Assembly (NCBI RefSeq): GCF_025971955.1 | Contig: NZ_JAPDMX010000025.1 | Location: 1-64,000 of the forward strand | Reading direction: 5' to 3' | DNA: 64,000 bases | Source of the DNA: Shewanella subflava | GTDB lineage: Bacteria > Pseudomonadota > Gammaproteobacteria > Enterobacterales > Shewanellaceae | In this document: positions 1-8,568 of the stretch, in pieces | Position numbering within the stretch: the stretch's first letter is position 1 | How the letters are laid out: each line of letters begins with the position of its first letter | Notes under the pieces: model-generated | Databases searched by the model: none | The model's input: only the letters and a program-made list of their open reading frames with translations | What the model was told of the DNA's origin: nothing | Made by a program: the position numbers and the translations under genes

Positions 1-41
1 TGTGGGGTCTCCCCATGTGAGAGTAGGTCATTTCCAGGCGC
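1..41 (+). rRNA. rrf: 5S rRNA, 3' end only
   Basis: The first ~41 bases match the 3' part of gammaproteobacterial 5S rRNA: the stretch TGTGGGGTCTCCCCATGTGA, then GAGAGTAGG, then the closing CCAGGC that pairs with the 5' end of the molecule. The rest of the gene and the presumed rRNA operon lie upstream of the window. The exact 3' end is uncertain by one or two bases. Confidence 0.9.
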
Positions 42-67
42 CTAATTTACTCGCAAGAGTAGTGATA

Positions 68-96
68 AGCCCGTTACAAATGTAACGGGCTTTTTT
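68..96 (+). terminator. rRNA operon terminator, copy 1
   Basis: Hairpin AGCCCGTTAC / GTAACGGGCT with a 3-base loop, followed directly by T6. It lies just after the 5S end and is the first of three copies in the 125-bp repeat. Confidence 0.9.
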
Positions 97-192
97 ACAT
101 GTGAAATTTGAGCATGAAAGTTATGTGGCCGACATGCCCATGTGGGAGTACGTCATTTCCAAGCGCCTAATTAACTCGCAAGAGTAGTGATA

Positions 193-221
193 AGCCCGTT
201 GCAAATGTAACGGGCTTTTTT
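193..221 (+). terminator. rRNA operon terminator, copy 2
   Basis: Same hairpin as at 68-96, with one base of the upstream arm changed (CCCGTTGC against GTAACGGG) so the top of the stem is slightly weakened. It is followed by a T-run. Confidence 0.8.
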
Positions 222-317
222 ACATCTGAAATTTGAGCATGAAAGTTATGTGGCCGACATGCCCATGTGTGAGTACGTCATTTCCAAGCGCCTAATTTAC
301 TCACAAGTGTAGTGATA

Positions 318-346
318 AGCCCGTTACGAATGTAGCGGGCTTTTTT
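318..346 (+). terminator. rRNA operon terminator, copy 3
   Basis: Third copy of the hairpin, CCCGTTAC / GTAGCGGG, with a G-T pair in the stem and T6 after it. Confidence 0.8.
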
Positions 347-518
347 ACATCGGAAATTTGAGCATAAAAGTTGTGTGGACAACATGCCCATGTGGGAATT
401 CGCATTATTATATATGATTATTCGCTCACAATTTTTACTCGCAAACTTGTTAGTTTTGGCAAAGCTGTATATAACTTTGTGGTAACTTAACGCTATATTG
501 CCCATCCTTAATGCAACT

Positions 519-1511
519 ATGAAAACTCATTCAACAGAAAAATGGTCTCAAACACATAATTTTAATCATCATAACTATGAAGGTGAAAAAAATACCCGGT
601 ACGTTCTGATATTGACCGTAGTGACAATGATCATTGAGATTGTTGCTGGTACCGTTTATGGTTCTATGGCCTTGTTAGCTGATGGCTGGCATATGGGAAC
701 CCATGCTGCAGCCTTTATGATCACCCTATTTGCTTACCATTATGCTAGAAAGCACGCGGACTCACCGCAGTTTGCATTTGGTACTGGTAAAGTAAGCGTG
801 CTGGGTGGTTTTACAAGCGCAATAGCGCTGGGTATGGTGGCATTACTCATGTTGGCAGAGTCGTTATCGCGAATAGTTAACCCTCATGAGATTCAATTTG
901 AACAAGCTATATTTGTTGCCGTGATTGGCTTAACCGTTAATATTGTTAGTGCATTTTTGTTAAAAGATCATCATTCTCACGACCATCACGACCATCACGA
1001 CCATCATTCACATGCCCATCATTCGAATGAGCATAGCCATCATGGGCATCACCATCATGATCACAATTTGAATGCTGCCTACATGCATGTTTTGGCAGAT
1101 GCTCTGACATCATTATTAGCGATATTTGCGCTTGTGTTAGGTAAATACTTAGGTTGGTTATGGCTTGACCCTATTATGGGAGTCGTAGGTGCAATTATCA
1201 TAACCAAGTGGGCCTATGGGCTCATTATGCATACAAGCCCAATATTATTAGATGATAACCAAGCTGCAAAACAGCAAGAAGCCATAAAAGTATATGTAGA
1301 ACAACACTATGCCTGTGTGATAAGCGATATCCATTTATGGCGAGCAAACTCTGCTGATTTTGTATTGGTGCTGTCAGTGGTGACTCATGAACAGATTGAT
1401 AACCTGCAATTTAAACGGCAATTACAGTCAAAATTTAACCAAGTTAAACACATTACCCTTGAGGTTCATCAATGCGATTTACCTGAATGTGCTGCTGAAA
1501 TAGTTAACTAA
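519..1511 (+). CDS. dmeF: CDF-family cation efflux protein, DmeF-like (Co/Ni)
   Basis: Cation diffusion facilitator of about 330 aa that should export divalent metal across the inner membrane in exchange for protons. The family signature is visible: several hydrophobic segments, a membrane metal-site motif DGWHMGTH near residues 55-62 and a second Asp in HVLADALTS near 194. Between them (about 150-182) is an extreme histidine-rich loop with some 20 His, and the N-terminus is also His-rich. This arrangement fits the DmeF subfamily, known for cobalt/nickel efflux. Reading can also begin at a TTG at 498, but the ATG at 519 gives the usual DmeF N-terminus (MKTHS...). No strong ribosome binding site is seen for either. 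The gene stands alone between the rRNA tail repeats and tRNA-Trp, and no DmeR regulator is visible. Confidence 0.85.
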   Translation: MKTHSTEKWSQTHNFNHHNYEGEKNTRYVLILTVVTMIIEIVAGTVYGSMALLADGWHMGTHAAAFMITLFAYHYARKHADSPQFAFGTGKVSVLGGFTSAIALGMVALLMLAESLSRIVNPHEIQFEQAIFVAVIGLTVNIVSAFLLKDHHSHDHHDHHDHHSHAHHSNEHSHHGHHHHDHNLNAAYMHVLADALTSLLAIFALVLGKYLGWLWLDPIMGVVGAIIITKWAYGLIMHTSPILLDDNQAAKQQEAIKVYVEQHYACVISDIHLWRANSADFVLVLSVVTHEQIDNLQFKRQLQSKFNQVKHITLEVHQCDLPECAAEIVN

Positions 1512-1627
1512 TTTGGCTTTTAAATGATTCCAATGGCTAACTTGGCTGAAAATACTTCAGTTAACGGTTTTTATTGAAAAAGTGCTTTACCTTTTACAGT
1601 GGTTTTTGCATAATGCCCCTCGTCAAC

Positions 1628-1704
1628 AGGGGTGTAGTTCCAATTGGTAGAACAGCGGTCTCCAAAACCGATGGTTGCGGGTTCGAGTCCTGCCACCCCT
1701 GCCA
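1628..1704 (+). tRNA. trnW: tRNA-Trp (CCA)
   Basis: The cloverleaf can be drawn by eye: acceptor AGGGGTG pairs with CACCCCT, the D arm is GTTC/GAAC, the anticodon stem-loop is GCGGT-CTCCAAA-ACCGA with anticodon CCA, the T arm contains GGTTCGAGTCC, and a genomic GCCA end is encoded. It matches the E. coli tRNA-Trp layout. Its 3' portion from the anticodon arm (1655) onward is repeated at 33073, so this gene is the integration target of the downstream island and remains intact. Confidence 0.97.
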
Positions 1705-1750
1705 AATTTAGAAGGCCTAGCAGAAATGCTAGGCCTTTGTCTTTTCTAGC
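1655..1750 (+). repeat. Island boundary repeat, left copy (att-like)
   Basis: Positions 1655-1722 are identical to 33073-33140. After one mismatch at 1723, identity resumes to 1750. The repeat covers the anticodon arm through the 3' end of tRNA-Trp and its terminator, the usual form of a tRNA attachment site for tyrosine integrases. It marks the left edge of a 31.4-kb island. Confidence 0.85.
1712..1741 (+). terminator. Terminator of tRNA-Trp
   Basis: Perfect stem AAGGCCTAGC / GCTAGGCCTT with loop AGAAAT, then a T-rich stretch. It is copied at the right island boundary (33130-33156). Confidence 0.85.
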
Positions 1751-2159
1751 TTTTTTAAATTTTTTACTCTTCAGTTTAGTCTCAATTCATTACGCTATAA
1801 AAGCTCAATTTTGCAAATGGTGACCAAATGGTGACCAAATGGTGACAACAACTTTTTCTGATGCAGATTTATGTTCAGACACTCCTAATTAAGATAGTGT
1901 GATTTTTTGGAGTTTTGCTATTAGATTAATTAGGCTAAGACGTACTATAAAATGAATTGATATGGCTTGTTTTTGCTAATATCGATACATTATCTTCATA
2001 CCATTTTTAGTCATTATCAAATCATGAGTAACATAAAAGTAATTGACGATAAACCGTCGTATTGATTACATGATACAAAGATGGGTAATGCTATTATTTT
2101 ATCACTTAATCATAAATTAATCAGATTTGGCATATTAACTATCGTTCTAAGGTGGATCA
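1751..2159. other. Non-coding left end of the island with 3x11-bp repeats
   Basis: No credible gene is seen here. The 11-mer CAAATGGTGAC occurs three times head to tail at 1814-1846, a possible set of arm-type sites for a recombinase. A decayed version of this whole segment, with only one intact 11-mer, follows the right tRNA copy at 33169-33415. The stretch is AT-rich and holds the promoter of the gene starting at 2160. Confidence 0.6.
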
Positions 2160-3917
2160 TTGGCGACAGAATTTTATAATCAAAACGCAAGTAACCTAGC
2201 ACAGCAATATCTTTCAAAGTCATTTGAGGAGGTACATGAAAGCTGGGCAGATTTTTTGCCATCAATTATTAGTAATCCCAATGCTAGAATTTTAGATCTT
2301 GGCGCTGGTGCTGGGCGAGATGCAAAATATCTATCTTCCTTGGCTCAGGACACCCATCAAGCAAATAATAATATCCAAGTACTAGCAGTAGAACCGGCTT
2401 TAGAACTATCAAAAATCGGACAACAGAGTACTCATGATTTAAATGTTAAATGGTTAAGTGATACTCTTCCAGCTCTTGATTCTGTAACAAAATTAGAAGT
2501 CAGTTTTGATTTAATACTACTTAGTGCTGTATGGATGCATATAGCTCCCAGTGACCGTGCGAGAGCCATACGTAAGCTAGCTAACATTCTTAAGCCTGGT
2601 GGAAAAATTGTTATCTCACTTAGGCATGGGCAGACAGAAGAAGATTTTACGAAGCGTAAAATGTACGTTGTTTGTGCAGATGAGTTAAAAAAGCTCGCCT
2701 CTAATGTAGGGCTGTTTTGTAAGTTAGAGACGCCAAAAGAGATAGACAAGCTTGGTCGTAATCATGTTTCTTGGCAAACTGTTGTTTTACAGATGCCAGA
2801 CGATGGCACGGGGGCATTTCCTTTCATTAGGCACGTTGCCATAAATGATGGAAAGTCAGCCACACATAAGCTTGCATTACTGCGGGTTTTATTGAGGATT
2901 GCCGATGGCCATCCCGGAGCCGTAATAAGAAGAGAACCGTCAATATTTGGTGATAGAGTCATATTGCCTGTAGGTCTGGTCGCTTTGTATTGGTGCCATC
3001 AATATAAAGATTTAATTGACCAACATAAGCTTTTTCAAACGCCAAACAATAAGCCCAATATGGGGTTTATGAAAGATGATGGTTGGCACAAATTAACTCA
3101 CCGCACAGCATCAGATTATCGCATTGGAAATTTGTTTACAGGGGATGATGCCATTGCCTTGTATAAAACCATTTCGGCATCAGTACAAAATATAAAAACA
3201 ATGCCTTGTAAATATATTACTCTTCCAAATAGTAACAAGGCAGTATTTGAAGTTGATAATAAAACGGTAAGGGCTAAGGACAGTATTTTTCTCGACTTAC
3301 CAACTTTAGAGCAATGGGGTGAATTTTCATTACCAGAGTCCACTTGGTTAGCTTTCAATCGTTATGCATGTTGGATCGAACCTGTTCTAATTAGTGAATG
3401 GGTTAAAACAATGGCAACCTATAAAGGTAACGCAAAATTCCGTGATCCTGATAGCCATCTTCATTTATATCGAGCTTTGAATTGGCTTGAGCCAAAAAGG
3501 ACAACAATAGAAGTAAGAAATCGATTCGAAGAGTTGAAATCGATGCATGATATACCGTGCGTTTGGTCAGCTAAGAAACTTACAAAAAATTACGATATAG
3601 ATCATAGTCTTCCTTTCGCTCGTTGGCCTAATAATGATCTTTGGAATTTACTACCAACAGATAGCATTATAAACAATCAAAAAAGTGATAAATTACCAAC
3701 TGAGTTAAGGTTATTAAGTGCTAAATCAAGAATAACTGAATGGTGGAAAGATGCATGGCTAAATGCAGGTGAAGCATCTCATCATAGGTTCTTTGCAGAG
3801 GCGAATATAGCATTGCCCGGTTTAGACTCACATAATGGTTCAATTGATGACTTGTTTGAAGCATTGGTTACACAACGAGGTCGATTACGGGAAATGCAAC
3901 AATTGCAAGAATGGTAA
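2160..3917 (+). CDS. Class I SAM methyltransferase fused to HNH nuclease
   Basis: The 585-aa protein has two recognisable parts. Residues ~40-180 form a class I SAM-dependent methyltransferase: motif I ILDLGAGAGRDA (44-55), an acidic end of strand 2 (VEPA) and a motif-IV-like region SFDLILLSAVWMH. The C-terminal part has an HNH nuclease motif: D481-H482 (DIDHSLPF), N496 (WNLLP) and a downstream Asn/Lys pair (NNQKSDK). The middle ~200 residues are unrecognised. Translation starts at TTG 2160 after AAGGTGG. It is the first gene inside the island and runs convergent to the WYL regulator. Fusion with a nuclease, next to a defence-type locus, suggests restriction or modification, but the methyltransferase part looks more like the small-molecule/protein type than a DNA methylase with an NPPY or PC motif, so the substrate is open. 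Confidence 0.7.
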   Translation: MATEFYNQNASNLAQQYLSKSFEEVHESWADFLPSIISNPNARILDLGAGAGRDAKYLSSLAQDTHQANNNIQVLAVEPALELSKIGQQSTHDLNVKWLSDTLPALDSVTKLEVSFDLILLSAVWMHIAPSDRARAIRKLANILKPGGKIVISLRHGQTEEDFTKRKMYVVCADELKKLASNVGLFCKLETPKEIDKLGRNHVSWQTVVLQMPDDGTGAFPFIRHVAINDGKSATHKLALLRVLLRIADGHPGAVIRREPSIFGDRVILPVGLVALYWCHQYKDLIDQHKLFQTPNNKPNMGFMKDDGWHKLTHRTASDYRIGNLFTGDDAIALYKTISASVQNIKTMPCKYITLPNSNKAVFEVDNKTVRAKDSIFLDLPTLEQWGEFSLPESTWLAFNRYACWIEPVLISEWVKTMATYKGNAKFRDPDSHLHLYRALNWLEPKRTTIEVRNRFEELKSMHDIPCVWSAKKLTKNYDIDHSLPFARWPNNDLWNLLPTDSIINNQKSDKLPTELRLLSAKSRITEWWKDAWLNAGEASHHRFFAEANIALPGLDSHNGSIDDLFEALVTQRGRLREMQQLQEW

Positions 3918-4024
3918 ATTACCGGTTAAGCTTGAGCATCTTCATTATATGACCGCAATCTTTAGTGTTTTGGTAGAGATAATAGCCCTGATCTTGACAT
4001 CGGTCTAAACTGGTTCTATTTCTA

Positions 4025-4051
4025 GCAGACCTAAATTATTAGGGAGTCTGC
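4025..4051. terminator. Weak hairpin between convergent genes
   Basis: GCAGACCTAA faces TTAGGgaGTCTGC with a 2-base bulge, lying between the end of the methyltransferase-HNH gene and the end of the WYL gene. There is no clear T-run on either side, so termination is a guess. Confidence 0.3.
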
Positions 4052-4072
4052 CAGAGTAGTTGTAACTATGGG

Positions 4073-4939
4073 CTATTTATAGGTTGGCAAAAAGGACTTA
4101 AGCTCATCTAAATTTCTTACAATAATTTGTTGCCCTTTAGGATTTGAATCCAGAGTATTAATATCGATATTGTAAGCATTTATAACGTAGCGAATCAACG
4201 AGGCATTAGTCGGTATTTTAAGGATGCCATCTTTCATCCCGTAGTCTTGGGCAATAACCAAGGCCTGTGCATCGGATAATCTTGGATCAGGTATGATTTC
4301 AATGGAAATTGAAGTGTTCCACAAGTCATCTTGCTTCTTACCTATTACTTTATTACTTTCAATAATTGGAATACCTCTAATTCGGCTGAGCACGAAATCG
4401 CGAAAGCCTTTTGCATGTTCGCAATATGCCCGAACATGCCAGCGTAATGGAGTGCATACAAGTGTGTGGGGTGAGATAATTCTCTCTGTTTGTTCCCCGT
4501 CACTGAGTGATGTGTAGCTTATATCGACACGTTTTTTTTCTCTAATGGCTTGCACGAGAGGGCGAAGTATCTTGGGTGAAATGTTACGTGTTACGGGCCT
4601 GACCATGGTCGTATTATCAAAACCCATATCGAGTTCTTTAAAGGTAATAGTCATATCTTCAGTGCGTGAGAGGATATGTAAATATTCATCGGCGTGACCG
4701 CTTGTTAATTTTGGGGCGAAGTTTTTATCTGGCTTGTAGCCTTTTAACCATTTGTCATAAACAAGGTTGCCTGGTGCAATATCAGCTAAGTAGCTATTAA
4801 TGTCTTTTGAAGCTTGCTGTCTGCCAATCCCAAAACTTTGAATTAAGTGGTTGGTCGTTAACCTACCTTCCCATAGTGCAATGACTTCTATCAGTCGGTA
4901 ACGCGATAGTAGATCCCAGCGTATTGGCCATTTACCCAT
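4073..4939 (-). CDS. WYL-domain transcriptional regulator, BrxR/CapW-like
   Basis: A 288-aa protein with an N-terminal winged helix-turn-helix (about 10-65: WDLLSRYRLIEVIALWEGRL, then a GIGRQQASKDI recognition helix), a central WYL domain (about 125-200: KKRVDISYTSLSDGEQTERIISPH... LRWHVRAYCEHAKGFRDFVLSRI) and a C-terminal extension. Length and order match BrxR and CapW, repressors that control BREX, CBASS and other phage-defence operons. It is divergent from the helicase-nuclease gene (intergenic 141 bp) and is the natural regulator of that operon. A ligand bound by the WYL domain is inferred from the family, not seen. A scrap of a homologous gene sits at 33431-33508. Confidence 0.85.
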   Translation of the reverse strand: MGKWPIRWDLLSRYRLIEVIALWEGRLTTNHLIQSFGIGRQQASKDINSYLADIAPGNLVYDKWLKGYKPDKNFAPKLTSGHADEYLHILSRTEDMTITFKELDMGFDNTTMVRPVTRNISPKILRPLVQAIREKKRVDISYTSLSDGEQTERIISPHTLVCTPLRWHVRAYCEHAKGFRDFVLSRIRGIPIIESNKVIGKKQDDLWNTSISIEIIPDPRLSDAQALVIAQDYGMKDGILKIPTNASLIRYVINAYNIDINTLDSNPKGQQIIVRNLDELKSFLPTYK

Positions 4940-5024
4940 GATTTAATTCCTGTCTAGTTACGCTACGTGTATATGTATTCAGTGTTTACCTGTAATCAAT
5001 GGCGACATATTATGATTTGGGTAT

Positions 5025-5044
5025 TCTATCGTCAAGTTGATAGA
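5025..5044. promoter_or_regulatory. Inverted repeat, candidate operator of the WYL regulator
   Basis: TCTATC-gtcaagtt-GATAGA lies in the divergent intergenic region, 37 bp before the helicase start. BrxR-type repressors bind inverted repeats next to their own and the target promoter, so this is the best visible operator candidate. The arms are only 6 bp long. Confidence 0.4.
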
Positions 5045-5080
5045 TTGCTAATTGCTAGGAGTTATTATGGGACGAGGGTT

Positions 5081-8000
5081 ATGAGCGCATTACTTCACAC
5101 ATATCTAGAGATAGCAGGTCCTGGAACCTGTCAGTCAAAGGACGGTTTTTTGGCAATCATTGATGCTCAGACCGGCCTTGGAAAGACCTATCAGGCTACT
5201 GAACTTCAACTTGAACATCTTTTAGCTGATTCGCAAATAACACTAATTTACTCAACGAATTTAAGAGTTAACGTGATGGAAGCGTACGAAGCTTTGCTTG
5301 AGCGTATCGATGAGAAGGCGACGCTTAGTGACATACAAAAAGAAAAATTGAAACGCAACGTTGTTTGGATTCCGGCCCAAGATACCGCCATTGCTGAATT
5401 ATCAGTTGAGGATTGGGCTACGATATTCGAGGTGCTCGATACACAACAGCAAAGAGAAATTAAAACAATACTTGATAAGGTCGAGTTGCTAAGTCAAGCG
5501 AAGTGCAGCAGTAATACCTCAGTATTTGATGAAGAATTACGTGCTCAGCGCAGTAAGATTTTCACATTACTTAAAGCATGCCTTAAAGGGAAAGAAATCC
5601 AAGGTGTGAAGATAAATGAAATACTAGATTGTATATTCCCGGCAAGAAGGATAGAACAGGGTAAAACTCAGGTACTCTTTTTAACCACATCTAAGTTGCT
5701 CTACCCGTGGCATGGCATTGATAAAAGCTACAGAGTGAGTGATTTTCTTGAAAACTCACTGTTGATCCTTGATGAATTTGATCGTCAACAAGGTGAGTTC
5801 CTTACTCATTTAATCAATACTGTCTCTGACTACGATATCATTGATCTAACACGCAAGTTTTATTCGAGTTTTGACAGCTTCAGAATTCATGGTTCTCCTG
5901 AGTTTAATGGCGTTGATCAGTGTTTTGACCGTTTTCGTCATGCGCTTAAGGAATATCAAAACAAATGGTTTGTTAATTATCGTCCTTTTATCACAGATGC
6001 AACTATACAGAAGGGGAGTGAAAACCAAAGGCGGATATTCACGCTACTTTCTGACAGAATGTCCATTCATGCTATCAACTTTAAGCACGATGTACTGCGG
6101 TCACAATTCAATCATGTGTTAAGTAGCCATGAGATTGGTCCAGGTGGCAGTGAAAGTGCAATACAATTTATTAACAATGGCGCCCAGCTTGTTAGAACAT
6201 TTTGCAACGGAATGCTAAGTGCCGTTCTGAAGCTAAAACAGAACTTAGAGAGTTTAGAAGATCCAAAAACCTACACCACAGAGAATCTAGTAGGTAAAGT
6301 GCTCAATAACTTAGGGCTGGTGGAGCTGACTCCAAGTATCATGTCGTTAATCTCTGCCAGGTTGAGCTTCAAAGTTCAAAACGAACATAAAGCATATAGT
6401 TTCCACGATAGCGGGTACGAAATCGCTAACATTGCTAGATACAATGACACAGACAATACCGCTAGCGCTTACACGTTTGATTTAGCGTTAACATCAACAG
6501 GCTTGCTTGCTCACTGGGTTTTGGCTGGAGCAAGGGTCCTTGGAATTAGCGCAACTGCCACAAGTCGTACCGCAATCCATAATTTTGACCTTGAGTATCT
6601 AAGTGATGTTCTGTCTGAACGTTTGGTCCTTCTCAATCCCACACAGAAAGCGGCCATACAAGCAGAGTACAGTGATAAGCGAAGGTATGAAGAAAACCAA
6701 ATTCAGGTTTGTGTGCAAGGTATCTCTGAGCGTGTAAATTGGGGGGGAATTGAAGATTTATATCAAGAATTCAGAGGGATAAAGATTCATCCAGCATTAC
6801 TTGAAAATGAATTGTGCCAGCTATTAAGCGTGGAGCCGAGGCAATTAAAGTTTGCCGTAAATCGAGCCAATAAGTTGGTAGAATCCATTCGTCAATTTTC
6901 ATTGCATTCAAGCAATCGATACCATTTTTGCATGCTGAATAAAAGTTATAAAAATCCTGAGTTTATCGACTTTATGGCTAGAGTTAGCCAAAAGCACGGG
7001 GTTACAATTTTTGAGAATATCAATGCCGCTTCGTTCAGGAATGATAAGTTCCAGGCAATATTAAACCTGTTGGAAAATACCACGGAAAAAGTTGTGGTAA
7101 TAACCAACTATCAGGCCACTGGAGCTGGGTTATCTCCGTCGTACAAAATTGGTGAAAACCATACATTAACGTATGTTGGTCCAAAGGGGATTGAACCATT
7201 TCAATATAAAACGGATATTGATTCTATCTATATAGAACAACCCACGAGCCTGATTGGTAGTCGAATTGGCGAGGCGCTGGTTGGGAAGGAGCGAGATCTT
7301 GCAATTAAAAAAAACATCCACGATGCGCTAATGCTTCACGAAAAAGGCATTGTCGTTGCGAACGAAGTTAAAGAAAAGCTCAAGTCTCTCATTTCACCAA
7401 AGGTGAATAGCTTTGCCGTAGGGGCAATGATCAGCACCTATAAGGGGAGTGAAGACTACCGATATGCCGTTTATCGTTTCATCGAGCAAGCGCTTGGTCG
7501 AATGTGTCGTACTGAGTGGAAGCAAGCTGAAATCACTATCATGTATGACGCGACTGCTGATTTTGTCGAAACATTGGCTAAAGACAGTCGTAACCTTTCG
7601 TATCTGTCATACGAGTATCAAGCATTAATTACGGATATTAAGAAGTGCTACAAAGTACAGAAGCATGAAAAACAATGTATGTCTTATCATCCAAGGGCTT
7701 CTCGTAATTATGCGCATATCCAAAGGTTGGTAACCAGTGTTTATGAACACCAAAACGAGAACGCCATTGGTCAGTATGAGAGGTTGCGTTTGTGGATGCT
7801 TAAAAAGCCTACCATGCAGTTAACGCCAACAGGTGAAGAGGTTCGTTACTATGTTGATGTGCAAGCTCCATTGGGGGAGTATCAGTATCAAATCGATTAC
7901 TCTAATGACAAAGGTATCACTGAAATTTTTGTTAATCCTTCAGATGTCTCGGGGGTGCGAGAAGTGTCAGAGCATTCGGCCCGGTTACCTTTGCTTATGC

Positions 8001-8551
8001 AGAATTCTTTGGTCAAGGCACATTTTAAAGCGAATGACTTTGCTACCACATTTGATAGTGCTCAGTTTGTGCTAGCTCCGGCAATGTTTGATCTTTATAT
8101 GGGGGCTCTTGGCGAAGAAGCTGTAAAGGCAATTCTGAGGAAGTTTGACCACGAAATTTTACCCATGCCGAAGGGATGTGTTGAGTGGTTTGATGGATAC
8201 ATAGAGCTTGGTAACCGAATTTTGTTGATTGACGTTAAACACTGGGATTTAGAATTGGGTTGTTTGGTTCATGAAAACACCTTGGAAAAGTGTCAGGCCA
8301 AATTGGAACAAATCAGGATGAAGCCTCCCATTGAATTTGCAAACAAGGTTTTGCAAGCTGTGTATATCAATACTATTTGGAGCGGAGCAGAAGGGATTAA
8401 TTCACGAAAATACGTGAGTAATGAGCTTCAGTTTGTCGAACACAGTAATCCAGAACTAGCTGACGTTATCGAGATCCCAGGAATCATCGACTGTGTATCA
8501 GGTACTAATAACGTCCCGCCAATGACCCAATTAATTGAATTACTGAACTAA
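5081..8551 (+). CDS. SF2 helicase with C-terminal PD-(D/E)XK nuclease
   Basis: A 1156-aa protein, numbered from ATG 5081 (GAGGG just upstream); an in-frame TTG-type extension to 4967 has no such signal and would run through the promoter region. Helicase motifs: Walker A GLGKT (32-36), Walker B/DE box LDEFD (D231-E232), SATAT (~490), a motif-V-like VVITNYQATGAGLSP (~675), and motif VI QALGRMCR (Q803, R807, R810). The C-terminus has a restriction-endonuclease-fold signature: E1012/E1013, D1038 (EWFDGYI) and D1051-V-K1053 (ILLIDVKHW), i.e. E...D-x12-D-x-K. The helicase type is closest to DinG/Cas3-like SF2 enzymes. It is followed after 17 bp by the PIWI-like gene and is divergent from a WYL repressor, so a role in DNA defence is inferred. 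No named system is recognised. Confidence 0.75.
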   Translation: MSALLHTYLEIAGPGTCQSKDGFLAIIDAQTGLGKTYQATELQLEHLLADSQITLIYSTNLRVNVMEAYEALLERIDEKATLSDIQKEKLKRNVVWIPAQDTAIAELSVEDWATIFEVLDTQQQREIKTILDKVELLSQAKCSSNTSVFDEELRAQRSKIFTLLKACLKGKEIQGVKINEILDCIFPARRIEQGKTQVLFLTTSKLLYPWHGIDKSYRVSDFLENSLLILDEFDRQQGEFLTHLINTVSDYDIIDLTRKFYSSFDSFRIHGSPEFNGVDQCFDRFRHALKEYQNKWFVNYRPFITDATIQKGSENQRRIFTLLSDRMSIHAINFKHDVLRSQFNHVLSSHEIGPGGSESAIQFINNGAQLVRTFCNGMLSAVLKLKQNLESLEDPKTYTTENLVGKVLNNLGLVELTPSIMSLISARLSFKVQNEHKAYSFHDSGYEIANIARYNDTDNTASAYTFDLALTSTGLLAHWVLAGARVLGISATATSRTAIHNFDLEYLSDVLSERLVLLNPTQKAAIQAEYSDKRRYEENQIQVCVQGISERVNWGGIEDLYQEFRGIKIHPALLENELCQLLSVEPRQLKFAVNRANKLVESIRQFSLHSSNRYHFCMLNKSYKNPEFIDFMARVSQKHGVTIFENINAASFRNDKFQAILNLLENTTEKVVVITNYQATGAGLSPSYKIGENHTLTYVGPKGIEPFQYKTDIDSIYIEQPTSLIGSRIGEALVGKERDLAIKKNIHDALMLHEKGIVVANEVKEKLKSLISPKVNSFAVGAMISTYKGSEDYRYAVYRFIEQALGRMCRTEWKQAEITIMYDATADFVETLAKDSRNLSYLSYEYQALITDIKKCYKVQKHEKQCMSYHPRASRNYAHIQRLVTSVYEHQNENAIGQYERLRLWMLKKPTMQLTPTGEEVRYYVDVQAPLGEYQYQIDYSNDKGITEIFVNPSDVSGVREVSEHSARLPLLMQNSLVKAHFKANDFATTFDSAQFVLAPAMFDLYMGALGEEAVKAILRKFDHEILPMPKGCVEWFDGYIELGNRILLIDVKHWDLELGCLVHENTLEKCQAKLEQIRMKPPIEFANKVLQAVYINTIWSGAEGINSRKYVSNELQFVEHSNPELADVIEIPGIIDCVSGTNNVPPMTQLIELLN

Positions 8552-8568
8552 TTTTTGGAGTGAAGAAC

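Larger units (their letters stand above)
12..398 (+). repeat. Tandem 125-bp repeat of the 5S tail plus terminator
   Basis: The motif CCCATGTG recurs at 12, 137, 262 and 387, exactly 125 bp apart. Each full unit holds a degenerate copy of the 5S 3' end (GAGTAcGTCATTTCCaaGCGCC in copies 2 and 3), a conserved spacer and a Rho-independent terminator. The third unit is more diverged and a fourth is cut off near 398. This looks like local tandem duplication of the end of an rRNA operon. Copies 2 and 3 lack the rest of 5S and are not functional 5S genes. Confidence 0.9.

Noticed and set aside
278..505. Minus-strand frame of 75 codons over the repeats
   Set aside because: It lies across the 5S-tail repeats and terminators and has no family features.
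961..1070. Repeat array resembling CRISPR or a microsatellite
   Set aside because: It is the in-frame His-rich loop of the CDF transporter; CAT/CAC codons make it look repetitive. No CRISPR array was seen anywhere in the window.
4967..5080. 38-residue N-terminal extension of the helicase
   Set aside because: It would run through the divergent promoter region and the inverted repeat and has no ribosome binding site; ATG 5081 has GAGGG just before it.
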